A stretch of DNA of 64,000 nucleotides from Deltaproteobacteria bacterium (GTDB lineage Bacteria > Myxococcota > UBA727 > VGSZ01). Under the pieces are notes generated by a model. It did not search any database. It was not told the DNA's origin and worked only from the letters and a program-made list of their open reading frames with translations. The DNA lies in assembly GCA_020850995.1 (NCBI GenBank), contig JADZDP010000077.1, positions 35,007 through 99,006 of the forward strand, given 5' to 3'. The position numbers and the translations under genes are program-made. This document shows positions 51,418 through 61,679 of the stretch, piece by piece; the first letter of the stretch is position 1; each line of letters opens with the position of its first letter.

Positions 51418-51550
51418 CGTGCCGGAAAGACGCCTGTGCGTCTCCTTGCCCTCGCGTCACCCATGCGCGCTCGTCACGGTGCGGGAACACGATCTGCGCT
51501 CTCGCGACCAACCCTTTCGTGCCGCGCTCGTCCTGCGCTACAAGGCGGCG

Positions 51551-52132
51551 ATGCGAACCTGGGTGACTCCCGCCATCGTCGCGCTCGCCCTCGTTGCCTG
51601 GCCGCTGCGAGCCGAAGAGCCGGCACCGCCCGAGCCGGCGCCGCCCGCCGCGCCGCCGCCTGCCCCTGCCGAGCCGCCGGCCGAGCCCCCGCCCGCCGAG
51701 CCGGCGCCGCCCGTCGAGCCCCCGCCCGCCGCGCCGCCCACCGCGCCGCCGCCCGCCGCGCCGCCACCCGCAGCCGAGCCGAGCACGGCGCCGGCAGCAC
51801 CGACCACCGCGAGCGACGAGCCCTCCCTCGAGGAGAAGCGCTTGGTGGCGTACGTCGCCACGGGCGTGGCGGTCGTGAGCCTGGCCTCGGGCATCACCTT
51901 CGGCATCCTGGCCAACGCGCAGTACCAGTGCGCGGCCGACGTCATCGTGTGCAACCAAGGGCGCGCGAACAAGATCGTGGGGCAGGAGCTGTTCGACGCG
52001 AGGAACGAGATCGAGCAGAAAGCCATCGCCGCCGACATCTCGTACCTGTTCGCGGCCACCGCCACCCTGGTGGCCACCGTGAACTTCCTGCAGGGCTTCG
52101 TCTTCACCGACGACGTGGGGAGCGCCGAATGA
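51551..52132 (+). CDS. Exported Pro-rich membrane protein
   Basis: 193 residues. Signal peptide at 1-21, then about 60 residues almost purely Pro/Ala/Glu (PPAEPPPAEP repeats), then two hydrophobic segments at about 98-120 and 163-183 around a loop with two cysteines. Not a recognised family. The gene overlaps the next lipoprotein gene by four bases. The 130 bases upstream hold a hairpin AGACGC-CTGT-GCGTCT and no other gene. Confidence 0.7.
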   Translation: MRTWVTPAIVALALVAWPLRAEEPAPPEPAPPAAPPPAPAEPPAEPPPAEPAPPVEPPPAAPPTAPPPAAPPPAAEPSTAPAAPTTASDEPSLEEKRLVAYVATGVAVVSLASGITFGILANAQYQCAADVIVCNQGRANKIVGQELFDARNEIEQKAIAADISYLFAATATLVATVNFLQGFVFTDDVGSAE

Positions 52133-52350
52133 GCCGCCTGACCAAGAGCGCGCTCGCGCTCGCCGCCGTGCTGGTCCTCTCGTGCGCCGCGTGCACGCTG
52201 GTGCTCGACACCGAAGCGCTCATCGTGCCGTGCACGGTCGATCAGGAGTGCGACGACGCGCTCGGCGAGGGCTACTCGTGCGAAGAGAACGCCTGTCTGC
52301 CAGTCGATACGGTGGACGAGGTCGCCGAGGGTGAGGGCGAGGGCGAGTAG
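52129..52350 (+). CDS. Small lipoprotein with acidic Gly-Glu tail
   Basis: 73 residues. Signal ending with LSCAAC (Cys about 22), then a cysteine-bearing segment CTVDQECDDALGEGYSCEENAC like one repeat of the Cys-rich lipoprotein at 21581-22888, and a tail ending GEGEGE. ATG overlaps the preceding stop. It ends one base before the stop of the convergent epimerase gene. Typical of myxobacterial surface lipoproteins; function unknown. Confidence 0.7.
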   Translation: MSRLTKSALALAAVLVLSCAACTLVLDTEALIVPCTVDQECDDALGEGYSCEENACLPVDTVDEVAEGEGEGE

Positions 52351-53262
52351 CTACAAGATCGCCCGCAGCGCTTCCGCGCACGACACCTGCGGCGCCCACG
52401 ACGTCACTCGCGCCAAGCGCTCGGCCGACACCACGAAGGGGTGCTTCAGGTATGGCGCCAAGCTGGCCGGCGCTCGCAGGTGCGGCGGCAGCAATCGGGC
52501 GCCCAGGTCGAGGAAGGGCGCCAGCACCCGGCTCGGCAACGCCACGACGCGCTTGCGCGCAATCCTGGCCACCTCGTCGGCCGCGAGCCAATCCACGGGC
52601 GCCACGTTGAACGCGCCGTCCACGCGCGTGAGGGCGAGCTCGGCCAACGCACGCGCCACGTCGTCGACGTGCACGAACTGCAAGGGCGGCCGGCAGCCGT
52701 CGAGCGCTGGCAGCACCGGCGCGCGCGTGATGATCTCGGTGAGGTAGTTCCGCACGCCGGGGCCGTAGACGATGGCGGGGCGCGCCACCGCTACCGAGAG
52801 CCCCGTGGCCTCGCGCGCCACCAGCTCCTCTTGGGCCAGCTTGTCCTTGGCGTAGGGGTAGTCGTTGGGGCGCAGCGGCGCGCCCTCGTCGAGGGGCACC
52901 GGGTTGTCGGGGTGCGCGCCGTAGACGGTGGCGCTCGAGACCAACACGAAGCGAAGGACGCCCGCCGCGCGCGCGGCGCGCACGGCGGCCAGGGTCCCCT
53001 CGACGTGGAGCGCGCGGGCCGCCGCGTGCTCAGCGGCGCCCGCGGGGGGGTCGACGCGCGCCGCGAGGTGCACCACGACGCTGGCGCCAGCGCGCTCGAG
53101 GCGCTCCCGCAAGCGCGCTGCGGCATCGGGCGCCGTGAGGTCGAGCGGCGCATCGCCCACGCGATCGACGACGAGGGGCAGAGCCCCTCGTCGCTCGAGC
53201 TCGCGAGCGGTGGCGCGGCCGATGAAGCCGGCGCCGCCGATCAGGGCGACGGCGCCGCTCAA
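52351..53262 (-). CDS. NAD-dependent epimerase/dehydratase
   Basis: 303 residues, extended SDR fold: GGAGFIG cofactor loop at 9-15, HLAARVDPP, catalytic Tyr-x-x-x-Lys in [11 protein letters not shown], and RPAIVYGPG. Related to sugar-nucleotide epimerases and 3-beta-hydroxysteroid-type enzymes; substrate unknown. The start is a TTG immediately after the recA stop (TAG-TTG), so it may be read through from recA; no better start is evident. Confidence 0.85.
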   Translation of the reverse strand: MSGAVALIGGAGFIGRATARELERRGALPLVVDRVGDAPLDLTAPDAAARLRERLERAGASVVVHLAARVDPPAGAAEHAAARALHVEGTLAAVRAARAAGVLRFVLVSSATVYGAHPDNPVPLDEGAPLRPNDYPYAKDKLAQEELVAREATGLSVAVARPAIVYGPGVRNYLTEIITRAPVLPALDGCRPPLQFVHVDDVARALAELALTRVDGAFNVAPVDWLAADEVARIARKRVVALPSRVLAPFLDLGARLLPPHLRAPASLAPYLKHPFVVSAERLARVTSWAPQVSCAEALRAIL

Positions 53263-54447
<1,185 letters not shown>

Positions 54448-54457
54448 ATCGGTACTC

Positions 54458-54482
54458 CTGTCCATCTGTTCAGGCACTGAAC
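54458..54482 (-). promoter_or_regulatory. Probable LexA (SOS) box in the recA leader
   Basis: GTTCAG-GCA-CTGAAC is a perfect palindrome at 54468-54482. The 17 bases at 54458-54474 (CTGTCCATCTGTTCAGG) fit the M. xanthus LexA box, as I recall it (CTRHAMRYBYGTTCAGS), at 16 of 17 positions. The site overlaps the recA ribosome-binding region, so LexA would block recA expression until DNA damage. Confidence 0.7.
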
Positions 54483-54717
54483 GCCTGTCACGGTAAACCA
54501 AAAGACCTGCGCCTGCCAAGCGCGATCCACGAAGCGTGGTGCGCGGCGCCTGCTCTGATGGATCTCCGTACCGAGGGGGCGCGCATTGCGCCGGGCGATC
54601 CATGCCCGCCGCCATCCCTGCCGTCCGAGGGCACGGCACGCCGACCGAGCGTGGTGGCCCGCGCGACGGCAGGCGCACGGAGGGCATCGGCACCGCGGCC
54701 GCGCCCAGCGACCTGCG

Positions 54718-57700
54718 CTAGCGCGCGTCCTTGGCCAGCGGGTCGCCCTTCTTCGAGTACACGGTCATGACCTCGCGCTGGGCGAACTCGTCGTCCTCGC
54801 GGGCCACTACGGTGATGACGTTGACGCCGGGCTTGAGCTTGACCTCGCGCTTGATGCTCAGGTTGCTCGGCCCCCGCCCGGCCTTGAAGGCCTCGAAGTA
54901 CACCTTCTGGTCGCCCACGAAGATGTAGCCGTCCTTGACGGGTCCGTCGTCCTCCACGCGCGCCTCCACGGTGAAGGTGTCGCCCTCCACCTCGGCCACG
55001 GCCCCCCCCGTGAAGGTGATGTGCGGCGGATCGCGGCCATAGACCCAACTCAGCCCTTGCGGCTGCCCGTCGGCGCCCACCACCGCCTTGCCCTTCGAGG
55101 GCCCCACGCCCGCCTGCGAAACGTAGCCAAAGAGGCTGCCGAGCTTCACGCGCACGAAACCGTTCACCTCGGCCACGGCGTCGAAGCGCGTGCCCCCCTC
55201 GGCGCGCGCCAGCACCGGCGCGGTGCCGTCGGCGGCGGCGAGCACGGTGGTGGCCGCGGTGGCCTCCACCACGCCGCGCTTCTTCTTCACCTCGGCCGGC
55301 GCCGCCTTGATGGGGAACTGCAGGCGCTCCACCAGCACGTCGCCGGTGACGGCGTCGAACAATTGCAGGCGCAGGTCGGCCTTGGTGGCCGCCTTGCCCC
55401 CGTCGGCCTGCACCTTGAACCCGAAGCGCGCTACCCCCGACGACGCCGGCTTGAGCGGGTCGAGCTTCTGGCGGCCGGTCTCGATGAAGGTCTCGGAGCC
55501 GCCCAGGTTCTTCAACAATGCCGTGGGCTCTTCCGAGGGGCCGGTGCCGGTGTTCTTGATCGACACGACCAGCTCCACGCCCTCGCCCGCCTGCAGCAAG
55601 CCGTCGCCATTGCCAGCGCGGGTGTCGTCGATGAAGAGCGCGTACGAGAAGCGCGGTCGCGCCACCGCGTTGATAGTGACGGGCACGTCGAGCGTGGCGA
55701 GCTTGCTCTTGGCGTCGGCGAAGTGCAGGCGCACCAGATCGCGTCGCGACTGCAGGTCCTTCGGCACCTTCATGCTCACGGTCCACTCGCGCGCTTGGCC
55801 TGCGTCGAGCTTGCCGAACAGCATCTCGTGGTCCGAAAACAGGCCCATGGTGGCCTCGGTGTTGGCGCGCACGCGGTAGAGCGGCGTGGCTCCCGTGTTC
55901 TTCGCCTGCACCGTGAGCTTGAGCGTTCCCCCCGCGTCGGCCGCGTCCACCGACAGCACCGTGGCCGCCAGGGCGGTCGACTGCGCGCCCGTCGCCGGCG
56001 CCACCGTGGCCACCTTGGCGCCGCTCGCAGGATCGCGGGTCCAGTCGACGCCGAGCTTGCCGAGCGCAGCGTCGATGCGCGCGTCTTCTTCGGCGCTCAC
56101 CTCGTCGATGACGGGCTTGACGGCCTCGATCTGTCGGTCGCGGCCCGACGCCGGCGCGCGCACGAGCAGGCGGCGCGCGAAGCGGATCTCGAAGTCCTCC
56201 GCGAACTTGGTGGAGGCGTCGCGGCGCTCGCGCTCGTCCTCACTGAGCTGCTCGGCCAGATAGGCGAGCTGGTAGCGCGCCTCGTGCTTGCGCGTGCGCG
56301 CGTCGTCGAGGTGGCGCTCGAGATCTTCCTCGCGCGTGTGCTCGTCCGGGAACAGGTTGAGCTCGTCTTTGTCCGTCGCCTGCACCGCCAAGACCCCGAT
56401 GTCGGGGGTGATGCCCACCGATTGGATGCTCTCGTCGCCAGGCGTGAGGTACTGCCCGATGGTGAGCTTGAGCGAGCTCTGGTCGGGGAAGTCGTAGAGC
56501 TGCTGCACCGAGCCCTTGCCGAAGGTCTGATCGCCCACGATGAGGCCGCGGCCACGGTTCTTGATGGCGCCAGCGACGATCTCCGAGGCCGATGCGCTGC
56601 CGCCATTCACCAGCACCACCAGCGGGTGATCGAGGCGCGGTCGGTTGCCCTGTGCTCGGATCTCGCGGCGCTCGCCTGCGTTGCCGCCGTCTTGCGTGAT
56701 GACCAAGACGCCATCGGCGATGAACAGGTTCGACACCTCTCCGGCCTGCTCGAGCAGGCCGCCAGGGTTGTTGCGCAGGTCGAGCACCAGGCCGGCCAAG
56801 CGCGCGCCGGCCTGCTTCTCCATCGCCGCCACCGCCGCAGCGACGTCCTCCGCGGTGTGCCCCTGGAATTGCTTGATCTTCACGTAGCCGATGCGGCCCG
56901 CGGCCTTGTCGGTCTCGTCGAGCAACTGGTGCGTCACCGAGTCGACCTTGATGACGGCGCGCACGATGTCGAAGCGCTGCGGCTCGTCCCAGCCTTTGCG
57001 CAAGATCCACACGGTCACCGGCGTGCCGGGCTTGCCGCGCAGGCGCTCGACCGCCTCGTCGAGGCCCATGTTGACCGTCGACTCCTCGCCGATCTTCACG
57101 ATCTTGTCTTGCGCCTTCACGCCCGCGCGATCGGCGGGCGTGCCGTCGATGGGCGAGATGACCGTGAGCGCGCCGTCGCGGATGGAGATGACGATGCCGA
57201 GGCCGCCGAACTCGCCCTTGGTGTTGAGCTTCATCTCCTGCGAGAACTTGGGCTCGAGCAGCACCGAGTGCGGATCGAGCTTCGAGAGCATGCCGTTGAC
57301 GGCGGCGTACTCGACCTCGCGGCGATCGACGTCGGTGGAGATGCGTGTCTCCAAGAAACGGAACACGTCGCGCAGCTTGAAGCTCAGCTCCCACAGCGAG
57401 GTGACGTCGTCGAGCGGGAAGCTGCGGCGCTCGGCTCCCACCACCACCACGGCCTCGTCACGCCCCTCCTCGACCAGCACCTCGGGCACGTACTTCTCGA
57501 CGGAGTCGAGCGCGGCCAAGAGCATCTCCTTTGGGCGGATGCGTTGCGGCTCGACGTACTGCTCCTTCACCAAAAGCACCACGCGATTGAACACGCGCAG
57601 CGAGCTGAGGCGGTAGTCCTCGTCCTCGTCGAGGCTGCGGGCGCGCGAGCCCACCGCCACCAAGGCGACGCCGAGCACGAGGGGTAACAAGAAGGGCCAG

Positions 57701-57735
57701 GGGACGATGCGCTGGTGACGGACGGGCGAGCCCAC
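54718..57735 (-). CDS. S41-family carboxy-terminal processing protease with long C-terminal extension
   Basis: 1005 residues; CtpA-type enzymes are about 400-500. GTG at 57735 with GGAGG upstream; a membrane anchor follows at about 12-30. PDZ domain at about 165-250 (FGGLGIVISIRDG), S41 core with GGSASASE (Ser about 382) and Lys about 407 in FGKGSVQ. The remaining roughly 530 residues hold a coiled coil, a CARDB-like beta domain (GEGVELVVSIKNTGTG), an SH3-like segment (EVNGFVRVKLGSLFGYVS) and a final beta domain. Periplasmic protease, possibly in envelope quality control. The upstream 270 bases to recA hold several small inverted repeats and no ORF I trust. Confidence 0.9.
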   Translation of the reverse strand: MGSPVRHQRIVPWPFLLPLVLGVALVAVGSRARSLDEDEDYRLSSLRVFNRVVLLVKEQYVEPQRIRPKEMLLAALDSVEKYVPEVLVEEGRDEAVVVVGAERRSFPLDDVTSLWELSFKLRDVFRFLETRISTDVDRREVEYAAVNGMLSKLDPHSVLLEPKFSQEMKLNTKGEFGGLGIVISIRDGALTVISPIDGTPADRAGVKAQDKIVKIGEESTVNMGLDEAVERLRGKPGTPVTVWILRKGWDEPQRFDIVRAVIKVDSVTHQLLDETDKAAGRIGYVKIKQFQGHTAEDVAAAVAAMEKQAGARLAGLVLDLRNNPGGLLEQAGEVSNLFIADGVLVITQDGGNAGERREIRAQGNRPRLDHPLVVLVNGGSASASEIVAGAIKNRGRGLIVGDQTFGKGSVQQLYDFPDQSSLKLTIGQYLTPGDESIQSVGITPDIGVLAVQATDKDELNLFPDEHTREEDLERHLDDARTRKHEARYQLAYLAEQLSEDERERRDASTKFAEDFEIRFARRLLVRAPASGRDRQIEAVKPVIDEVSAEEDARIDAALGKLGVDWTRDPASGAKVATVAPATGAQSTALAATVLSVDAADAGGTLKLTVQAKNTGATPLYRVRANTEATMGLFSDHEMLFGKLDAGQAREWTVSMKVPKDLQSRRDLVRLHFADAKSKLATLDVPVTINAVARPRFSYALFIDDTRAGNGDGLLQAGEGVELVVSIKNTGTGPSEEPTALLKNLGGSETFIETGRQKLDPLKPASSGVARFGFKVQADGGKAATKADLRLQLFDAVTGDVLVERLQFPIKAAPAEVKKKRGVVEATAATTVLAAADGTAPVLARAEGGTRFDAVAEVNGFVRVKLGSLFGYVSQAGVGPSKGKAVVGADGQPQGLSWVYGRDPPHITFTGGAVAEVEGDTFTVEARVEDDGPVKDGYIFVGDQKVYFEAFKAGRGPSNLSIKREVKLKPGVNVITVVAREDDEFAQREVMTVYSKKGDPLAKDAR

Positions 57736-57858
57736 GATGCCTCCGCGGGACGCGCCCCGGCCGCGCCCCAGCGAGGCAACGCGCACCAGCGGCGGGCCAG
57801 TCCCGTCTCCACGAACGTACGGTCTCGGGCAGCCCGCGGGCAACCTTCCGCGCCTACC

Positions 57859-59415
57859 TCACTCGCGCCGCACGGGCGTCTCGGGCGGCGCGGGCGCCTC
57901 GGGCGGTGGGCGCTCCTCGGCCTGCGCCCCAGCTTGGGGCGCAGGCGCGCCCTCGGGCGCGGCGTGGGGCGCCGGCGCGCCCTCGGGCGCGTCAGCGGCG
58001 AGCTCGCTCGCCGCCGGTGCCGGCTGCTCCGAGGCCTTCGGCGCGCCGTTGTCGTGGGGCGGCGGGGCGGTCGAGCCGCCCGCCGCGCCCACGGCGATGG
58101 CCTGCTCGCGCACGATGTCGGCGAGGGAGATCGGCTGGGTCTCGGTGGGCGAGCGGGCCGGCGGCGCGGTCGACGACTCGATCTGTGCGGCCGTCACTTC
58201 TTGGGTTCGGGCCGGCGCCGCGAACTCACCCGCCTCGGCCTCGATCTGCGCCGTCGACACTTCCTGCGTGTGCGGCGGCGCGGAGAAGGTCCGCGCGTCC
58301 GCCTCGATCTGCGCGAGCGACACCTCTTGCGTGGTGGTGGGGGGCAGCGACGGGGGTGCGTTCGGGCCCGACATCTCGGGCAAGGGCGGCGCGCCGACGT
58401 CCTGCGCCTCTGGTGGCAGGTCGGCGAGGCTCATCACCGTGGTGATGCCGCGCTGGCGGCCCTCGGGCGGCAGCTCGCCGTCGAGGAACGCGGGCTTGTC
58501 GTTGCGCCCGCGCTCGAGCGCCGCCCTGCGCGCACCTTTGAGCCAGGTGCGCCAGGCGTCGCGCAGCTCGTCGATGCCCCCCTGGGTCCAGGCAGGCGCG
58601 CGCAAGCCATCGAGCGCGGCTGCGAGGGCAGCGGCGTCGGGGTCGGCGCCGGACATGGCGGCAGCGAGGCGATCGGCGACCAGCACGAAGCTGTTGACCG
58701 TACCTTGCACTTTCTCGACGAGGGCCGGGCTCTCGAAGTGCGGGCCGCGCGCCGCCTGATCATCCACGCCGAGCGACGGCGGCAGCGCGTTCTTCTCGAC
58801 GAGCTGCGCCACCTCGGTGATCAGGCTCCTCACCCAACGCTGCAGGAGCGCCTCGCCGGGTCCCGCGCCGTGCAGCTTCGCCAGCGCCCCGTTCGCGTGC
58901 AGCAGCGCGCGGCCGGTAGCGTCCCCGTTGCCAAGCGCGATCACCGGCAGCAGCTCGTGCGCCAGGTCTTGCTCCCGCGCCAAGGTCGCCTGCAGCCACA
59001 GGCGCGCCTGGGCCCGCTCGACGGCCGCGCGCTCCGCCGGCTGCATGGCCGCCGTGTGGCCGCCAACGGCGCTCTCCAAGAGCTCGTAGGAGAGCAAGCC
59101 GAGCGCGAGCCCCGCGCGCGACAGCCCACCAAGCCCGCCGGGCTCGGCGCCGGCCACGTTGGCGATCAGCTCGGCACGCGGGCTGCCGGGCGTTGCCGAC
59201 AAGAGCTTCTGCCAGCGCGCCACCTCACCGCTGCGAGAAAACAGGCGTCGCAAGAACGACATGCCGCGCCGCTCAGCCGCCGGCAGTGACGCGAGCGTGG
59301 CGCCGAGCGCCACCAGCGACGGCCGACGCGCCAGCACCTCGGAGGCCAGCGGATGAAGGCCCTCGGCGAAGCGCAGTCGCCGCGCGAACACCAGATGCAG
59401 GTAGAGGTCGGCCAT
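57859..59415 (-). CDS. Helical protein with zinc phospholipase C-like start and repeated TQEV tail
   Basis: 518 residues. The N-terminus ADLYLHLVFARRL recalls zinc-dependent phospholipase C-like proteins of the PF00882 type; the catalytic status is not clear, so this is tentative. The middle is helical. The C-terminal part (about 355-518) is Pro/Ala-rich with a repeated unit TQEVSLAQIE, TQEVSTAQIE, TQEVTAAQIE and a fourth diverged TQPISLADIV. No signal peptide. I chose the ATG at 59415; no good ribosome site is seen. Confidence 0.6.
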   Translation of the reverse strand: MADLYLHLVFARRLRFAEGLHPLASEVLARRPSLVALGATLASLPAAERRGMSFLRRLFSRSGEVARWQKLLSATPGSPRAELIANVAGAEPGGLGGLSRAGLALGLLSYELLESAVGGHTAAMQPAERAAVERAQARLWLQATLAREQDLAHELLPVIALGNGDATGRALLHANGALAKLHGAGPGEALLQRWVRSLITEVAQLVEKNALPPSLGVDDQAARGPHFESPALVEKVQGTVNSFVLVADRLAAAMSGADPDAAALAAALDGLRAPAWTQGGIDELRDAWRTWLKGARRAALERGRNDKPAFLDGELPPEGRQRGITTVMSLADLPPEAQDVGAPPLPEMSGPNAPPSLPPTTTQEVSLAQIEADARTFSAPPHTQEVSTAQIEAEAGEFAAPARTQEVTAAQIESSTAPPARSPTETQPISLADIVREQAIAVGAAGGSTAPPPHDNGAPKASEQPAPAASELAADAPEGAPAPHAAPEGAPAPQAGAQAEERPPPEAPAPPETPVRRE

Positions 59416-59612
59416 CGCTGCGATGCCCACAGGCACCGGTGGCCAATCTAGACCCGATTGGCGTTTGGAACCAAGCGTCGTCCGACCATGGCGCAGCGCT
59501 GCGGGCCTGGGGCATACCTTTCGTGCGCATGCCCCATCGGTCCTCGGGAGGACCGGCGGCCGCCCTGCTCTGTTGCCTGTGGGCGCACGGCCGCCCTACC
59601 GTGCGCGCCGCC

Positions 59613-61199
59613 ATGATGAAGATCTCCGCCGTCTCCGGCGCGCCCGACGCGCGCACCGCTGATCTCCTTGTCTACCCGGCCTGCGCGTTGCCCGTTGGCG
59701 CCGCCGACGGCGCGCCGAAGGGCTCCGGGGCGAAGGCCAAGAAGTCAAAGAAGGGCAAGGCCAAGGCCGTGGCCGAGGCGAGCTTCGGCCGCCACCTCAG
59801 CGAGGTCGACGACGCGCTCGGCGGGCTGCTCTCGAGCACCGCGCGCGACGAGGGCTTCACGGGTGCCAGCGGCCAGACCTTCGTCCTGCACACCCACGGC
59901 CGCATCGCTGCGCGCCGCGCGGCGCTGGTGGGCGTGGGCGATCCCCACAAGCTCGACGTCGATGGCGTGCGCAAGCTGGCGGCCGCGGCGGTCAAGCTCG
60001 GCGACAAGGTCAAGGCCAAGCGCGTGGTCCTGGTGCTGCCCGACCTCGGCGAGCTGCGGGTGGACGCGCGCGTCGCCGCCGCCGCCGAGGGCGCGCTGCT
60101 CGCGGCCTATCGCTTCAACCGCTACCTGACGAAAGACAAGGACAAGAACGAGAGCGCGGTGTCAGAGCTCGAGATCGCGGCCGCGGTGCGCGCCAAGCCC
60201 GGCGCCGCCGCCATCGAGCGCGCCCGCGCCGTAGCCGACGGCGTGTGCCTGGCGCGCGATCTGGTGAACGAGCCAGCGGGCACGCTCACGCCCGTGGAGC
60301 TGGCGCGCCGCGCCGTGGCCGCCGGCAAGGAGCACGGCTTCGCCGTCGAGGTCCTCGACGAGAAGGACCTGGCGCGCGAGCGCATGGGCATGGTGCTCGC
60401 CGTCGCTCAGGCGGCAAGCCCCTACCGCCCGCCGCGCGTGGTCAAGCTCTCGTACAAGCCTGCGCGCAAAGCGCGGCGGCGCATCGCCCTCGTTGGCAAG
60501 GGGCTCACCTTCGACTCGGGTGGCCTCGACATCAAGCCCGCCGACGGCATGCTCGACATGAAGGTCGACATGGCGGGCGCCGCCGCGGTGCTCGGCACCT
60601 TCGTTGCGCTAGCGCGGCTCAAGCCGCGCGTGGCCCTCACGGGCTGGCTCGGCTGCGTCGAGAACGGCGTGGGCGGCAACGCCTATCACCCGGGCGACGT
60701 GCTCACGAGCAGGAAGGGCCTCACCGTCGAGATCAACAACACCGACGCCGAGGGGAGGCTGGTGTTGGCCGATTGCATCGACCTGGCCATCACCGAGGCC
60801 AAGCCCGACACCCTTGTCGACCTGGCGACCTTGACCGGCGCGTGCATGGTGGCGCTCGGCCCCACGACCGCGGGCCTGTTCACCGACGAGGACGAGCTGG
60901 CCGAGGATATCGCGCGCGCCGGCAAGCGCGCGGGCGAAGATTTCTGGCGACTGCCGCTCAACGACGCGCTCATGGACCAGCTCAAGAGCAACATCGCCGA
61001 CATGAAGAACACCGGACTGCGCTTTGGCGGCGCCATCACGGCGGCGCTCTTCCTCAAGCAGTTCATCGACGGACGCACTGCCTGGGCCCACCTCGACATC
61101 GCGGGGCCGGCGGACACTGATCGCGACAGCGACTACACCGCCAAGGGTGGCGTAGGCTTCGGCGTCCGCACCCTGGTGCAGCTGATCGATCCGCAGTGA
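59613..61199 (+). CDS. pepA: Leucyl aminopeptidase (M17, PepA)
   Basis: 528 residues. The catalytic domain has GKGLTFDSGGLDIKP, MKVDMAGAAAVLG, the family signature NTDAEGRLVLAD and the LDIAGPA region, giving the two-metal site and catalytic Lys/Arg. PepA removes N-terminal residues and in some bacteria binds DNA. A Lys-rich insert (GAKAKKSKKGKAKA, about 36-52) lies in the N-terminal domain. Two ATGs in a row (59613, 59616) at the start. Confidence 0.95.
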   Translation: MMKISAVSGAPDARTADLLVYPACALPVGAADGAPKGSGAKAKKSKKGKAKAVAEASFGRHLSEVDDALGGLLSSTARDEGFTGASGQTFVLHTHGRIAARRAALVGVGDPHKLDVDGVRKLAAAAVKLGDKVKAKRVVLVLPDLGELRVDARVAAAAEGALLAAYRFNRYLTKDKDKNESAVSELEIAAAVRAKPGAAAIERARAVADGVCLARDLVNEPAGTLTPVELARRAVAAGKEHGFAVEVLDEKDLARERMGMVLAVAQAASPYRPPRVVKLSYKPARKARRRIALVGKGLTFDSGGLDIKPADGMLDMKVDMAGAAAVLGTFVALARLKPRVALTGWLGCVENGVGGNAYHPGDVLTSRKGLTVEINNTDAEGRLVLADCIDLAITEAKPDTLVDLATLTGACMVALGPTTAGLFTDEDELAEDIARAGKRAGEDFWRLPLNDALMDQLKSNIADMKNTGLRFGGAITAALFLKQFIDGRTAWAHLDIAGPADTDRDSDYTAKGGVGFGVRTLVQLIDPQ

Positions 61200-61242
61200 C
61201 GGAGCGGCGCACCAGGGTGAGGGCCGAGGGAGCCCACTGCCA

Positions 61243-61256
61243 TGACAGGAATGTCA
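61243..61256. promoter_or_regulatory. Palindrome TGACA-N4-TGTCA, candidate activator site 1
   Basis: TGACAGGAATGTCA has perfect 5-bp arms. A second near copy lies 85 bases downstream at 61328-61341, and both precede a sigma-54-like promoter. The spacing of 85 bases is about eight helical turns. It may bind an enhancer-binding protein. Confidence 0.4.
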
Positions 61257-61327
61257 GTGCTGTGGTCGCGTGGCAGGCGTCACATCCGCAGGGAACGACC
61301 AGGACCGTCGCCTGCGCCTCGCACGCA

Positions 61328-61341
61328 TGACATGGGTGTCG
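61328..61341. promoter_or_regulatory. Palindrome TGACA-N4-TGTC, candidate activator site 2
   Basis: TGACATGGGTGTCG repeats the site-1 pattern with one arm base changed. It lies about 55 bases upstream of the -24 box at 61396, a usual place for a sigma-54 activator. Confidence 0.4.
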
Positions 61342-61395
61342 CGCTTTGCTCGGGGCTCTCTGGCCAACCACTTGATTTCACAGGGACATGGAGCG

Positions 61396-61411
61396 TGGCA
61401 GGGGCCCTGCA
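61396..61411 (+). promoter_or_regulatory. Sigma-54-type promoter upstream of rho
   Basis: TGGCAGGGGCCCTGCA fits the sigma-54 consensus TGGCACG-N4-TTGCW at 10 of 12 fixed positions, with GG and GC separated by exactly ten bases. Transcription would start near 61421. What follows is a 15-codon ORF and a terminator, then rho. Confidence 0.5.
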
Positions 61412-61428
61412 ATACCCCTCACGATTTC

Positions 61429-61476
61429 ATGGAATGTCGCCCTTTGGGGCCCTTCGTTCCTGACTACATGGACTGA
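61429..61476 (+). CDS. Possible 15-codon leader ORF before a terminator
   Basis: ATG to TGA encodes [15 protein letters not shown]. The stop is four bases before the terminator stem. No clear ribosome site. If translated from the sigma-54 transcript it would have a leader of only about eight bases. It could be chance; the position is the main argument. Confidence 0.2.
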   Translation: MECRPLGPFVPDYMD

Positions 61477-61480
61477 CGAG

Positions 61481-61509
61481 CAGGCCGCCTCCGGGCGGCC
61501 TGTTCGTTT
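61481..61509 (+). terminator. Intrinsic terminator between pepA and rho
   Basis: CAGGCCGCC and GGCGGCCTG form a perfect 9-bp stem (61481-61489, 61494-61502) with a 4-base loop, followed by TTCGTTT. It is the strongest intrinsic terminator I see in the window. It lies 282 bases after pepA and 171 bases before rho. Confidence 0.75.
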
Positions 61510-61679
61510 GCGGCATCCGCAACGCCCGGGCCTATTCCGTTGACTCGACGCGCGGTTCGACTACAAGGCCGGGGTCCGTCGCGGCGCCCCCTGCAGATCG
61601 TCGGCGCGCGCGAACGGCTCCAAGCCCATCTGGCACTCCCGCGGTCCCACGGACCGTGCCGCGAGCAACAAGAGCAAAC

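Noticed and set aside
51418..51550. Possible further copy of the element (TCTCCTTGCCCTCG after a small hairpin)
   Set aside because: Only one block of about 14 bases resembles the family; the arms and GACG loop are missing.
54536..54720. Small ORFs and an ATGGATC/GATCCAT inverted pair between recA and the S41 gene
   Set aside because: The ORFs are Arg/Ala-rich shadows without ribosome sites; the inverted pair is short and has no core similar to the element family.
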